Assembly (NCBI GenBank): GCA_944324465.1 | Contig: CALUWI010000015.1 | Coordinates: 1 to 60,817, forward strand | Direction of reading: 5' to 3' | Origin: an uncultured Mucispirillum sp. | GTDB taxonomy: Bacteria > Chrysiogenota > Deferribacteres > Deferribacterales > Mucispirillaceae | DNA: 60,817 nt | Shown: positions 18,388 to 26,454 of the stretch, one piece after another | Position numbering within the stretch: the first letter of the stretch is position 1 | How the letters are laid out: each line of letters starts with the position of its first letter | Translations under genes and position numbers: made by a program | Notes under the pieces: generated by a model | Database searches by the model: none | Told to the model about the DNA's origin: nothing | Seen by the model: the letters and a program-made list of their open reading frames with translations, nothing else

Positions 18388-20256
18388 TTATTTCTCTCCG
18401 CAGTAACTGAATGTATATCCATTATATTCAGCGGTGTAGACCCACAGTCTTTCTATTGCATGAGCAATAGTTCCGTCAGCCTGGCCTTTTTCATTAGGAA
18501 AGTTATCTAAAAGTATGTTTGTAAAAAGTGGCAGCACTGCATCTACCCTTGCCCAGAACATATTACCCACAGGGAATACAATATTATTAACAGGCAGTCT
18601 TATATCAATATCCAGTTTCTGCAGCACATTTTCTGCCAGCTCTTTATTCAAGCCCCAGTGGATAGCATTTTCCAGATTATGAAATGGTTTTGGAAAAACT
18701 ATTCCAAGCCCTTTATTCATTTCAAGGTTTTTTATGATATTTTCTATATTTTCTTTGCTGCCAAAAAGCGAGCCAAAAAGATATTCCCGCCAGTTATCAC
18801 CAAAAATGTCTATTTTTGATTTTTTAGTATGCAGGTGGCATATAAATTTATATTTTGTAACATGTTTGCTCATTTGAGCAATAAATGGATAAACATCTCT
18901 GCCTTTATTATCATAAATTTCAACTATAACATTTACGGCATTAGAATGGCTTTTAAAGTAATTTCTAATATATTCTGCTTTTTCTTCATTATCAGTAGAT
19001 ATATAGCAGTCAAAAGCATATGGAATTTTATTTATTTCTGTAACAATATTTTCCAGTAAATCAAGATAAAAAATATGAATTTGCACACATATTTGAGCTT
19101 TGCTGCACATTTCTTCAGGCATATTTTCTTTGTATGATGAAAGTTTTTTGCCGTATATTTTTTTATTAAATACTGCCCGATACATTGTATTTAAAAATGC
19201 ATATCCAGTTCCTTTTTCTGGTGCTATATGGCTGTATTCTTCCCAGTTATTAAAAGAATCTATAAATAAAAATCTTTCATTTTCTTTAAAATTATCTCTA
19301 AGAAATCCGCATTCAGTTTTTATCCAGTTATAAAATATATTAAGGCTGTATTTATAAAATGATGCTTCGTTTTTATAAAGAGTGTCTTTTCCATTGATTA
19401 CTGTTTTATAATATGGTTTATCTGATTTTACAGGGTGGTTACTGAAAAAATGTGCTATATAGTCATAGCTGTATAAAAAGCCTTGTATTTTTTTATTAAT
19501 ATAAGCAATGCCGTTTGCTGAAATAGAAGGTATTTTATCAATATCAGCTGAATAAATAAACCGTGATACTTTATCACTTTTAAAATCAGTAGTATGGAGT
19601 ATTCTGCACCATATTTGAAAATCCTTAATATTATGGGATATAATACTGTATGCAGAATTAATAAAGTTATCAATATCTTTATAGTTTTTAAGCCTGCGAA
19701 TATCTAAAATAATAATATATTTTTCATCGAGTTTTATCATATTAGAAAAATCAGTAATATTTAGCACCGTATTTATATCATCAGCTGTAAGGCATGCATC
19801 AAGGCTTAAGCAGAATGGATATGTTTCATCGCACAGATTTAATGCACTGATAAAGTTCTTGTATTTATTAGTATCATTTATTTCATAGCAGAAAGCATAT
19901 ATTTGATATTCTTTTGCAAGCCTTATATGATAATTTATCCTTTCTGTAGCATTGTTACTGTATACAAGAGGTATTCTTGGTGTATAATGGTTTAAATAAA
20001 GTGGCTTTCTAGAAGCAAGAGAAGTAATATCAGTTTGAGTAATACTGTAAAATGTTATTGGTTTAATATCTGTATGCTGGGTATTTGATGGAATATATTT
20101 TGCCTGATAAAAGCAGTCAAAGGAATATTTGCTTAACTGCTTACTGGCAATAATATTTTTAATAAATATGTCAACTTTTTTATAAGTAGACTTAAAGCCA
20201 GTATATTTAAGTGAGAAAAAAAATTTTTTTATTAAATCATAATATCTATTATACAT
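18388..20256 (-). CDS. WbsX/RgpF-type glycosyltransferase
   Basis: The 622-residue protein appears to be two domains. The first 360 residues resemble the WbsX-like (GH99-like) domain of O-antigen proteins (YLNHYTPRIP, CYEIND, LFIDSFNNWEEYSHIAPEKGTGYAFL). Residues about 390-622 are an RgpF (rhamnan synthesis F)-type domain (VQIHIFYLDLL, NKGRDVYPFI, YKFICHLHTKKS, NIVFPVGNMFWARVDAVLPL). It should add sugars to a surface polysaccharide in the cytoplasm. A truncated duplicate of its tail lies at 16797-17019. Confidence 0.82.
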   Translation of the reverse strand: MYNRYYDLIKKFFFSLKYTGFKSTYKKVDIFIKNIIASKQLSKYSFDCFYQAKYIPSNTQHTDIKPITFYSITQTDITSLASRKPLYLNHYTPRIPLVYSNNATERINYHIRLAKEYQIYAFCYEINDTNKYKNFISALNLCDETYPFCLSLDACLTADDINTVLNITDFSNMIKLDEKYIIILDIRRLKNYKDIDNFINSAYSIISHNIKDFQIWCRILHTTDFKSDKVSRFIYSADIDKIPSISANGIAYINKKIQGFLYSYDYIAHFFSNHPVKSDKPYYKTVINGKDTLYKNEASFYKYSLNIFYNWIKTECGFLRDNFKENERFLFIDSFNNWEEYSHIAPEKGTGYAFLNTMYRAVFNKKIYGKKLSSYKENMPEEMCSKAQICVQIHIFYLDLLENIVTEINKIPYAFDCYISTDNEEKAEYIRNYFKSHSNAVNVIVEIYDNKGRDVYPFIAQMSKHVTKYKFICHLHTKKSKIDIFGDNWREYLFGSLFGSKENIENIIKNLEMNKGLGIVFPKPFHNLENAIHWGLNKELAENVLQKLDIDIRLPVNNIVFPVGNMFWARVDAVLPLFTNILLDNFPNEKGQADGTIAHAIERLWVYTAEYNGYTFSYCGEK

Positions 20257-20406
20257 AATACCACAATAGCAGAAGGCACTTTTTACTAAACCACATTAGA
20301 TTATTGCATATAATTTATTATTTTTCAATGATATTTTACATTAATAAATATTTGCACCTGAAATTTATATGTGATATAAAAAATAAAATAAATTTTTAGG
20401 TGATAT

Positions 20407-21138
20407 ATGTCAGAAAGAAAAGATTATAAAAGTTTATATACCATGGAATATTATAAGCAGTATTCAAATATAGGATATGATAATAAAGATGTCTGGATGT
20501 CTTTTTTTGATAATATGGCAGAAAGAATAATAGAAAAGTATGCTCCCGTTACAGTTTTAGATATGGGTTGTGCATTTGGTTATTTAGTGGCTGTTTTAAG
20601 AAAAAAAGGTGTGCAGGCTTATGGTATAGATATTTCTGAATATGCAGTTAGTCAGGCAGATGCAGCAATAAAGCCATATATAAAAGCAATGTCAGCTTTA
20701 GATGAGCTGCCGCCTGAATTTCCTAAAAAATACGATTTAGTAGTAAGTATAGAGATGATTGAGCATTTATATGAAGATGATGGTTTAGAAGTAATTAAAA
20801 AAATGACAGAATATGCAGACAGAGTGCTTCTTTCATCTACTGATAATGATTTTGCAGAGCCAACCCATGTGAATGTGCAGCCAAAGGAATACTGGTGTGA
20901 AAAATTTGCAGAGCATAATTATTTCAGGGATTTAGATATTGATTTAAGGTATATATCCCCTAATACTTATCTTTTTGAAAGAAATAATAATATGACTTTA
21001 AAAGAGCTTGTAACAAAATATGAAAGTGTTATAAAAATAGAGCCGTTAAAAATAAGCAGGTTAAGGCAGTCTGTCAGCTCTTTTTTAAATGGCAGACTTT
21101 ATTTTATAAAGAAGTTAATAAAGAAAGTAATAAAATAA
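20407..21138 (+). CDS. Class I SAM-dependent methyltransferase
   Basis: The 243-residue protein has motif I VLDMGCAFGYLV with the acidic residue of motif II in YGIDISEYA, then YDLVVSIEMIEHLYED, the motif IV/post-motif region of UbiG/small-molecule methyltransferases. It stands alone, divergent from the glycosyltransferase gene across a 150-base gap. AGGTGAT precedes the ATG. A substrate in the polysaccharide pathway is plausible because of position but not shown. Confidence 0.82.
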   Translation: MSERKDYKSLYTMEYYKQYSNIGYDNKDVWMSFFDNMAERIIEKYAPVTVLDMGCAFGYLVAVLRKKGVQAYGIDISEYAVSQADAAIKPYIKAMSALDELPPEFPKKYDLVVSIEMIEHLYEDDGLEVIKKMTEYADRVLLSSTDNDFAEPTHVNVQPKEYWCEKFAEHNYFRDLDIDLRYISPNTYLFERNNNMTLKELVTKYESVIKIEPLKISRLRQSVSSFLNGRLYFIKKLIKKVIK

Positions 21139-21263
21139 TATATTTTGCTTCAAATAAAAAGTTTATGGCATATGTCAAAAATAATGGTTGCAATTATCTA
21201 AAAAAGGAGTAGTATATATTAAAAGCGAAAGTATTTTATAAGCATAATATGAGGTTATAGATT

Positions 21264-21614
21264 ATGTCACGCCCTAAAAAGTGCCGTAAAGTATGCTGTA
21301 TGCCTGTTGTGAATATGTTTGCTCCATCGCCTTATGAGGATGGAGAAAGCAGAGAAGTAATAGTTATGACAGTAGATGAGTATGAAACAATCAGGCTTAT
21401 AGACAGGGAAGGTCTTTCGCAAAGTGAATGCAGCAAATATATGAATGTTGCCCGCACAACTGTGCAGCAGGTTTATAATAATGCACGGAAAAAAATTGCA
21501 GATGCATTAGTATTAGGTCTGCCATTAGAGATTAATGGCGGCGATTATACAATATGTGATAAAAAGGATAAACCTTGTAGTTTCTGCGGCTGCAACAGCA
21601 TATTTATTAAATAA
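21264..21614 (+). CDS. DUF134 helix-turn-helix protein
   Basis: The 116-residue protein starts [14 protein letters not shown] and contains [29 protein letters not shown] and a sigma-70-region-4-like helix-turn-helix ([21 protein letters not shown]), then CSFCGC at the end. This is the DUF134 family, which often accompanies Mrp and NifX-like genes, as here. It is probably a DNA-binding regulator sensing Fe-S status through its cysteines; that sensing role is inference. GAGGT is nine bases before the ATG. Confidence 0.85.
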   Translation: MSRPKKCRKVCCMPVVNMFAPSPYEDGESREVIVMTVDEYETIRLIDREGLSQSECSKYMNVARTTVQQVYNNARKKIADALVLGLPLEINGGDYTICDKKDKPCSFCGCNSIFIK

Positions 21615-21648
21615 AAAAATAATACAAATTATTATAAGGAGCTAGGAT

Positions 21649-22476
21649 ATGGGTAGCGATAGTTGTTCACATAACTGCAGCGGATGCGGAGAGGACTGCG
21701 GAGATAGAAGTGAGGAAAGCTTATTTGAAAAGCTGAACGAATTCAGCAGTGTAAAAAAAGTAATAGGGGTAGTCAGCGGTAAAGGTGGTGTTGGTAAAAG
21801 TTTAGTAACATCATTAATGGCTGTAATGGCTCAGCGTAAAGGCTTAAATGCTGCTATTTTAGATGCAGATATTACAGGACCGTCTATTCCAAAATCTTTT
21901 GGTATTAATGAAAGGGCAAGAGTAAGCCCGCAGGGTATGGTGCCATCAATCTCTAAAAAAGGCACACAGATTATGTCACTTAACTTAATTGCAGAAAACG
22001 AAACTGACCCTGTAATATGGAGAGGTCCAGTTATAGCTGGTGTTGTTAAACAGTTTTGGACAGATGTTATTTGGAAAGATGTAGATATAATGTTTATAGA
22101 TATGCCGCCGGGAACTGGTGATGTACCATTAACAGTATTCCAGTCTATTCCAGTAGATGGTATTATTATTGTATCATCACCACAGGAACTTGTTGGTATG
22201 ATTGTTGAAAAAGCTGTTAATATGGCTGATATGATGGATATACCAGTATTAGCACTTGTTGAAAATATGAGCTATTTAAAATGCCCAGACTGTGGCAAAG
22301 AAATAAAAATATTTGGCGAAAGCAATATTGAAAAAATAGCTAAAAAACACAATGTTTCACTTGTGGCAAAAATACCAGTAGACCCAAAAATAGCTTCACT
22401 TGTAGATGCTGGTAAAGTGGAAGATGTGGATATTGATAATTTAAACAGTATTTTAGAAAGCATTATTGCAAAATAG
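21649..22476 (+). CDS. Mrp/NBP35-family Fe-S carrier P-loop ATPase
   Basis: The 275-residue protein has a cysteine-rich head (CSHNCSGCGEDCGD), the deviant Walker A SGKGGVGKS (K45, K50), the switch region IDMPPGTGDVPLT and the dimer CPDC (C212, C215) that holds a bridging [4Fe-4S] cluster. It acts in cytoplasmic Fe-S cluster transfer to apoproteins, which fits a genome rich in Fe-S respiratory enzymes. AAGGAG precedes the start. The 12-base gap to the next gene indicates an operon with the NifX-like gene. Confidence 0.92.
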   Translation: MGSDSCSHNCSGCGEDCGDRSEESLFEKLNEFSSVKKVIGVVSGKGGVGKSLVTSLMAVMAQRKGLNAAILDADITGPSIPKSFGINERARVSPQGMVPSISKKGTQIMSLNLIAENETDPVIWRGPVIAGVVKQFWTDVIWKDVDIMFIDMPPGTGDVPLTVFQSIPVDGIIIVSSPQELVGMIVEKAVNMADMMDIPVLALVENMSYLKCPDCGKEIKIFGESNIEKIAKKHNVSLVAKIPVDPKIASLVDAGKVEDVDIDNLNSILESIIAK

Positions 22477-22488
22477 ATGAGGTGCTTT

Positions 22489-22878
22489 ATGAAAATAGCA
22501 ATAGCAGTAGAAAATGGTCAGGTTTGCGGCCATTTTGGACATAGTCCGTCTTTTTCATTTTATGAAGTGGAAGATGGTAAAATAATATCATCAGAAAATA
22601 TTCAAAGCCCTGGTGAAGGTCATGGTATTCTGCCTGATTTTATAGCATCTAATGGTGCTAAAGTGGTTATTGCAGGCGGTATGGGAGCAGGAGCAGTAAA
22701 TGGCTGCAATGCAAGAGGTATGCAGGTAATTACTGGTGTTACTGGCAATCCTGATGAGGCAGCATTATTATTTGCAAAAGGAGAGCTTAAATCTACCGGC
22801 TCAGTATGTTCTCATCATGGAGACCATCATCATGGCGAAGGTCATGACTGTTCTCATCATGGCAGCTGTGGACACTAA
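22489..22878 (+). CDS. NifX/NifB-C-like (Fe-Mo cofactor domain) protein with His-rich tail
   Basis: The 129-residue protein matches the dinitrogenase iron-molybdenum cofactor biosynthesis fold: MKIAIAVENGQVCGHFGHSP, FYEVEDGKI, KVVIAGGMGAGAVNGCNARG and GVTGNPDEA. The tail is rich in His and Cys (HHGDHHHGEGHDCSHHG), probably metal-binding. Such proteins occur outside nitrogen fixation next to Mrp. An ATG at 22477 opens the frame, but the GAGGT at 22479-22484 places the true start at 22489. Confidence 0.85.
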   Translation: MKIAIAVENGQVCGHFGHSPSFSFYEVEDGKIISSENIQSPGEGHGILPDFIASNGAKVVIAGGMGAGAVNGCNARGMQVITGVTGNPDEAALLFAKGELKSTGSVCSHHGDHHHGEGHDCSHHGSCGH

Positions 22879-22899
22879 TTATTAAAAGTTAAATATACT

Positions 22900-22963
22900 A
22901 TCCTCCTTGTTTTATAATTTCGTTCTAGTTTTTGTAAAAAAAGGGGGATTTTTTCTTTTTTTT
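22900..22963 (+). terminator. Probable intrinsic terminator after the NifX-like gene
   Basis: ATCCTCCTT (22900-22908) can pair with AAGGGGGAT (22941-22949) with one G-U, followed by a long T-rich stretch. The loop is long (about 32 bases), so confidence is moderate. Confidence 0.5.
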
Positions 22964-23033
22964 GTGATTATGCTTGAAGTATTTTTTATTATAATTTATT
23001 ATAATAAAATATATGTTAAAGGGGGCGTAATCT

Positions 23034-24827
23034 ATGTCATTTGAATTTCCAAAGAAAGTTAAAGAAAATAATAACAAGCTGTTTAAAAAAACATCTTATG
23101 ATATAAGAGCTTATGTTGGTGAGCCGGGAGATTTTTTTAATGAAAAGGCAGTATTGACTCCAGAGGCTATGGAAACTGCAGGTATGCTTACAGCAGGTAT
23201 GGTGTTTAATACTCAAAACGGCGGCACAGTTTCTTTAAAAGAAGGCGATACTATTGTAGTAGGTTATGATAACGGTCCTACATCTAAAATATTAGCAGAA
23301 TCTTTTGCAAAAGGGGCAGCATCTCAAGGTGTCAATGTATATGATATTGGCATTTCTTCTTCTGGTCAGGTATATCAAAATCAGGAGCAGTTATCTGCTC
23401 AAGGTCACTGCCAGATTACAAGAAGCCATGTGGAAGTAACTACTAATGGTGCAAAATTCGGCATAGGTACTCAAGGTATCCATACATATTTATTAGGTCA
23501 GATGAATGAAACGGTAGCTAATGGTTCTTTCAGCCCAAGAAATACTAAACCTGGCACAATTACAGATAAAGCAGCAGAAGGCAAAAAAGTATATTTTGAA
23601 AAAATGAAAAATATTTATAAAGATTATTTTGCTAAAAGAGATAATTCTATGGTTGCAGTGAATGTGTTTGGCGGCACAGGTGTGCAGTATGTGGAATTAT
23701 TTAAAGATATATTTGGTGAAAATGTAACAATATTAGGTAAAGATATAAATGTAAATGCTGGCGATTTACTGGCAGACCCTACAAGAAAAGAAATGCTTGA
23801 AAGAGTTCCAGGACTGCAGGCAGCATTAGACAAAGGCTTAAGAGTTCATTCCTTTGATTTAGATGCAGACAGAGGCTCTATAACAGAAGGCAAAGATGCA
23901 TTAACATTAAACGGAGAAGGCCACTATTTAGGTGATAATCTGGCATTTATTTTAGCAGGATATAAACTTACGATAGCAGTGCCCGCATTAAAGAAAAAAT
24001 TAGAAGAATTACATGTTGCAAAAGAAAAAATAGATGAAATCATAAAAACAGCAAGCATTATTTATGTAGACCCTCGTTATACATCAAGTGTAAAAAGCTA
24101 TGTGGAAAAAGAACTGCAAGGTACAACAGAATTTCACAGAAAAGGTCATTCTTTATGGAAAGAAACTATTACTGCTAATATGAATAAAATGGCAGCACTT
24201 GCTGGTTTTTCATCTATAAAAGAGTTTGTTGCAAAAACAGGATACAGAGATATACAGATAGAAGCATCACTGCATATGTTTGCAACAGACACAATGGACG
24301 GCATACCAAGAGATGATGCTGTTGAAAATATCTTCCTGCTTGAAAAAGTATTAGATGAAATGAACATAAAAATATTAAAACCATTTTTTGATAAAATGCC
24401 AAAACGCTTTATTACAAAAGAAATCCGTACTACTTCTGTATCTAATGAAGCAAAAGACGCAATAACAGCATCAATTTTAGATAAACTTAGAAAAACATTT
24501 GAAGGCAAAAAAGGCTTTTCTATAGTAGAGTTTGACGGACAGATTAGAGTGGACTGGTCAACAGGCTTTTTAATGTATGGTATGAGCAACACTTCTCCAA
24601 AACTTACATTTATGGCAGAGGGTGAAACAGTAAAAGAAAGAAATATGGTGCTTGCATATATTATGGCACTTCATAATGAAGCAAAAAAACAAGAAAAAGA
24701 TGATTTACCTATGGATGTATCAGAAAATCCATTTTATATTAAAGATGCAAGTTATGAAATGAATAAGCCTGACGAAGTTGATTTTAATGATGAAAGGGTA
24801 AAAGAATTTATTAAATTTATTGGCTGA
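23034..24827 (+). CDS. Alpha-D-phosphohexomutase family protein (phosphoglucomutase/phosphomannomutase-like)
   Basis: The 597-residue protein has the four-domain phosphohexomutase order: substrate entry VVGYDNGPTSKIL; phosphoserine loop QITRSHVEVTTNG (S131, normally T-A-S-H-N-P); metal loop DLDADRGS (D275, D277, D279); and a C-terminal phosphate-binding region around DGQIRVDWSTGFLMYGMSNTSP. It probably interconverts hexose 1- and 6-phosphates for glycan precursors. The phosphoserine loop lacks the usual N-P after S-H, and the family length is normally 450-580, so it is a divergent branch. AAAGGGGGC precedes the ATG. Confidence 0.78.
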   Translation: MSFEFPKKVKENNNKLFKKTSYDIRAYVGEPGDFFNEKAVLTPEAMETAGMLTAGMVFNTQNGGTVSLKEGDTIVVGYDNGPTSKILAESFAKGAASQGVNVYDIGISSSGQVYQNQEQLSAQGHCQITRSHVEVTTNGAKFGIGTQGIHTYLLGQMNETVANGSFSPRNTKPGTITDKAAEGKKVYFEKMKNIYKDYFAKRDNSMVAVNVFGGTGVQYVELFKDIFGENVTILGKDINVNAGDLLADPTRKEMLERVPGLQAALDKGLRVHSFDLDADRGSITEGKDALTLNGEGHYLGDNLAFILAGYKLTIAVPALKKKLEELHVAKEKIDEIIKTASIIYVDPRYTSSVKSYVEKELQGTTEFHRKGHSLWKETITANMNKMAALAGFSSIKEFVAKTGYRDIQIEASLHMFATDTMDGIPRDDAVENIFLLEKVLDEMNIKILKPFFDKMPKRFITKEIRTTSVSNEAKDAITASILDKLRKTFEGKKGFSIVEFDGQIRVDWSTGFLMYGMSNTSPKLTFMAEGETVKERNMVLAYIMALHNEAKKQEKDDLPMDVSENPFYIKDASYEMNKPDEVDFNDERVKEFIKFIG

Positions 24828-24835
24828 TTTATATA

Positions 24836-24884
24836 TTCTGCCCTGTTTATTACAGTATATTTATAAAGTAAAATCAGGGCAGAA
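24836..24884. repeat. Perfect 10-bp inverted repeat after the phosphohexomutase gene
   Basis: TTCTGCCCTG (24836-24845) and CAGGGCAGAA (24875-24884) are exact reverse complements separated by 29 bases. The right arm is not followed by a T run, so it is either a non-canonical terminator or an mRNA 3'-end structure. Confidence 0.55.
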
Positions 24885-24923
24885 ATTATTGTATAGTATA
24901 GGGTTAGTTACAAGGAGTTTACT

Positions 24924-25124
24924 ATGCATAATTTAATTTATTACAAAGAACATTACGGTAAAATATCATATTCTGCCAGTGATAATAATTTTACAAGCAG
25001 TGTAAAAGGTGTTAAGGCAGGAAATAATGTATCAGTTAAAGGCTCATCAGAAGAAGAAGTGAAAAAAGCCTTTAAAGATTACATTGATGAAATGATTAAT
25101 ACAAATAACACTAAAAAATTATAG
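24924..25124 (+). CDS. Orphan HicB-like small protein
   Basis: The 66-residue protein (YKEHYGKISYSASDNNF, then VKGVKAGNNVSVKGSSEEEVKKAFKDYIDEM) matches the ferredoxin-like/RNase-H-like N-terminal half of HicB-type antitoxins. The C-terminal DNA-binding part is absent and no hicA is beside it. AAGGAG precedes the ATG by seven bases. Its 3' end overlaps the convergent GNAT gene by six bases. It may be a solitary regulator or a decayed toxin-antitoxin remnant. Confidence 0.65.
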   Translation: MHNLIYYKEHYGKISYSASDNNFTSSVKGVKAGNNVSVKGSSEEEVKKAFKDYIDEMINTNNTKKL

Positions 25125-25667
25125 TTTTAAGTCGTTAAAGTTAATAAATGGTGCTGGCGGTATAGTGTGGTTTCCTATAATTTTTTCAAGCCACAGTATA
25201 TCGTGCCATGTGTCATGCTTATAACCGCAGTTATGAAAATGGGCTGTTTCTTTAAACCCAAACTTTTTATGGAAAAGCACGCTTTCTGTATTTGCATAAG
25301 TAATACATGCATATATATTTAATATATTCTGCTGTTTTATATAGTCAAAAAGAGCAGTATAAAGTTTTGTGCCTATTGATTTCTTTAAATATTCATGGTG
25401 AAGATATATTGTTGTTTCGCATGAATACTCATAAGCCTTTCTTGTTCTAAGTGGGGCAGCATAAGCAAAGCCAGCCATTTTCCCGTTAATTTTAGCAGTT
25501 AAATATGGATATTTTTTCTGTATATTTTCCACTCTTAAGGCAAACTCATTAATATCTGGTAACTCTATTTCAAAAGTGGCAGATGAATTTAGAACATAAT
25601 ACCCGTAAATATCTAATATATCTTTAATATCACTTTTGTCTGCAGTACTTATTATTACATTATCCAT
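25119..25667 (-). CDS. GNAT acetyltransferase (phosphinothricin acetyltransferase-like)
   Basis: The 182-residue protein follows the Pat/Bar-type layout: ATFEIELPD, NGKMAGFAYAAPLRTRKAYEYSCETTIYLH, LKKSIGTKLYTALFDYI (acetyl-CoA loop, normally RGxG/A) and ITYANTESVLFHKKFGFKE. It acetylates an unknown small amine. AAAGGAT lies seven bases before its ATG and it begins just after the stop of the Sel1-repeat gene, so the two may be one transcript. Confidence 0.85.
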   Translation of the reverse strand: MDNVIISTADKSDIKDILDIYGYYVLNSSATFEIELPDINEFALRVENIQKKYPYLTAKINGKMAGFAYAAPLRTRKAYEYSCETTIYLHHEYLKKSIGTKLYTALFDYIKQQNILNIYACITYANTESVLFHKKFGFKETAHFHNCGYKHDTWHDILWLEKIIGNHTIPPAPFINFNDLKL

Positions 25668-25668
25668 A

Positions 25669-26271
25669 TTATTTATCCTTTAAAGTATCAGTTAAATTGT
25701 TTAATAGTTTTTCATATTCTAAACAGCCTTTATCAAAGTTTAAGCTGCATGATTTTTTAAAATATTCAAGAGCTTTTTTAGTATCTCTTTTTACCTTTAA
25801 GCCCTGCTGGTATATTACTCCCATATTAAAGCATGATGGAGCGTTCTGCATACTGCATGCTCTGTCATAGAGTTTTCTTGCTTTGGTTAGTGATTTATTT
25901 ACTATATTTCCCTGATAATAAAGTGCAGCAAGTTCAAAGCAGCCGGAAGCAATACTTTCATTGCAGGCAGTATTAAACAGCTTAACAGCTTCTTTCTGCA
26001 TGGATTTATTATAGTCATCTTTATATATTTTTCCAAGTTTTACACATGATTCATATATTTTATTATCGCATGCTTTTTTATAAGCGGTAATTGCAGAAAT
26101 CATAAGTCCAGTATCTTGAAAAAGCTGGCCTGCAAAATAGCATGCAAGGTAATCATTATTACTGCAGTCAGTTTCAAGCTGCTTAATGCTTCTAGCAGGT
26201 ATATCAGTTTGAGCAAAACTGACACTTGAAAGTATCAAAATTATAGATAATATTAATGTAATCTTTTTCAT
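25669..26271 (-). CDS. Periplasmic Sel1-repeat protein
   Basis: The 200-residue protein has a signal peptide (about residues 1-20, ending SVSFA) and four or five Sel1-like (TPR-related) repeats of about 36 residues, each with an A-x-x-x-Y-x-x-A-C-x-x-x pattern and cysteines at regular positions (ACYFAGQL, SCVKLGKIY, GCFELAALYYQGN, SCFNMGVIYQQGL). The cysteine pairs resemble the disulfide-rich Sel1 proteins of epsilonproteobacteria (HcpA type). It probably mediates protein interactions outside the cytoplasm. Confidence 0.82.
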   Translation of the reverse strand: MKKITLILSIILILSSVSFAQTDIPARSIKQLETDCSNNDYLACYFAGQLFQDTGLMISAITAYKKACDNKIYESCVKLGKIYKDDYNKSMQKEAVKLFNTACNESIASGCFELAALYYQGNIVNKSLTKARKLYDRACSMQNAPSCFNMGVIYQQGLKVKRDTKKALEYFKKSCSLNFDKGCLEYEKLLNNLTDTLKDK

Positions 26272-26454
26272 CTGATTACTATATCTTGAAAAATAATTTT
26301 ATGGAAGAAAAATATAATATATTTATACATAAAGAATATAATTTATTTTATACTCTGTATAAAAATATAGCTTATAAAATTAAAACAAATCTAGCATTTT
26401 TTATAAAATTATGAAATAATAATAAAGTATATAAGATGATAAAAGAGGTAGAGT

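Noticed and set aside
22941-22950. G5 run as a further phase-variation tract
   Set aside because: Five G outside a gene, within a likely terminator; too short to be slip-prone.
24146-24592. Long open frame opposite the phosphohexomutase gene
   Set aside because: It lies wholly within a conserved enzyme gene in antisense and shows only low-complexity hydrophobic translation.
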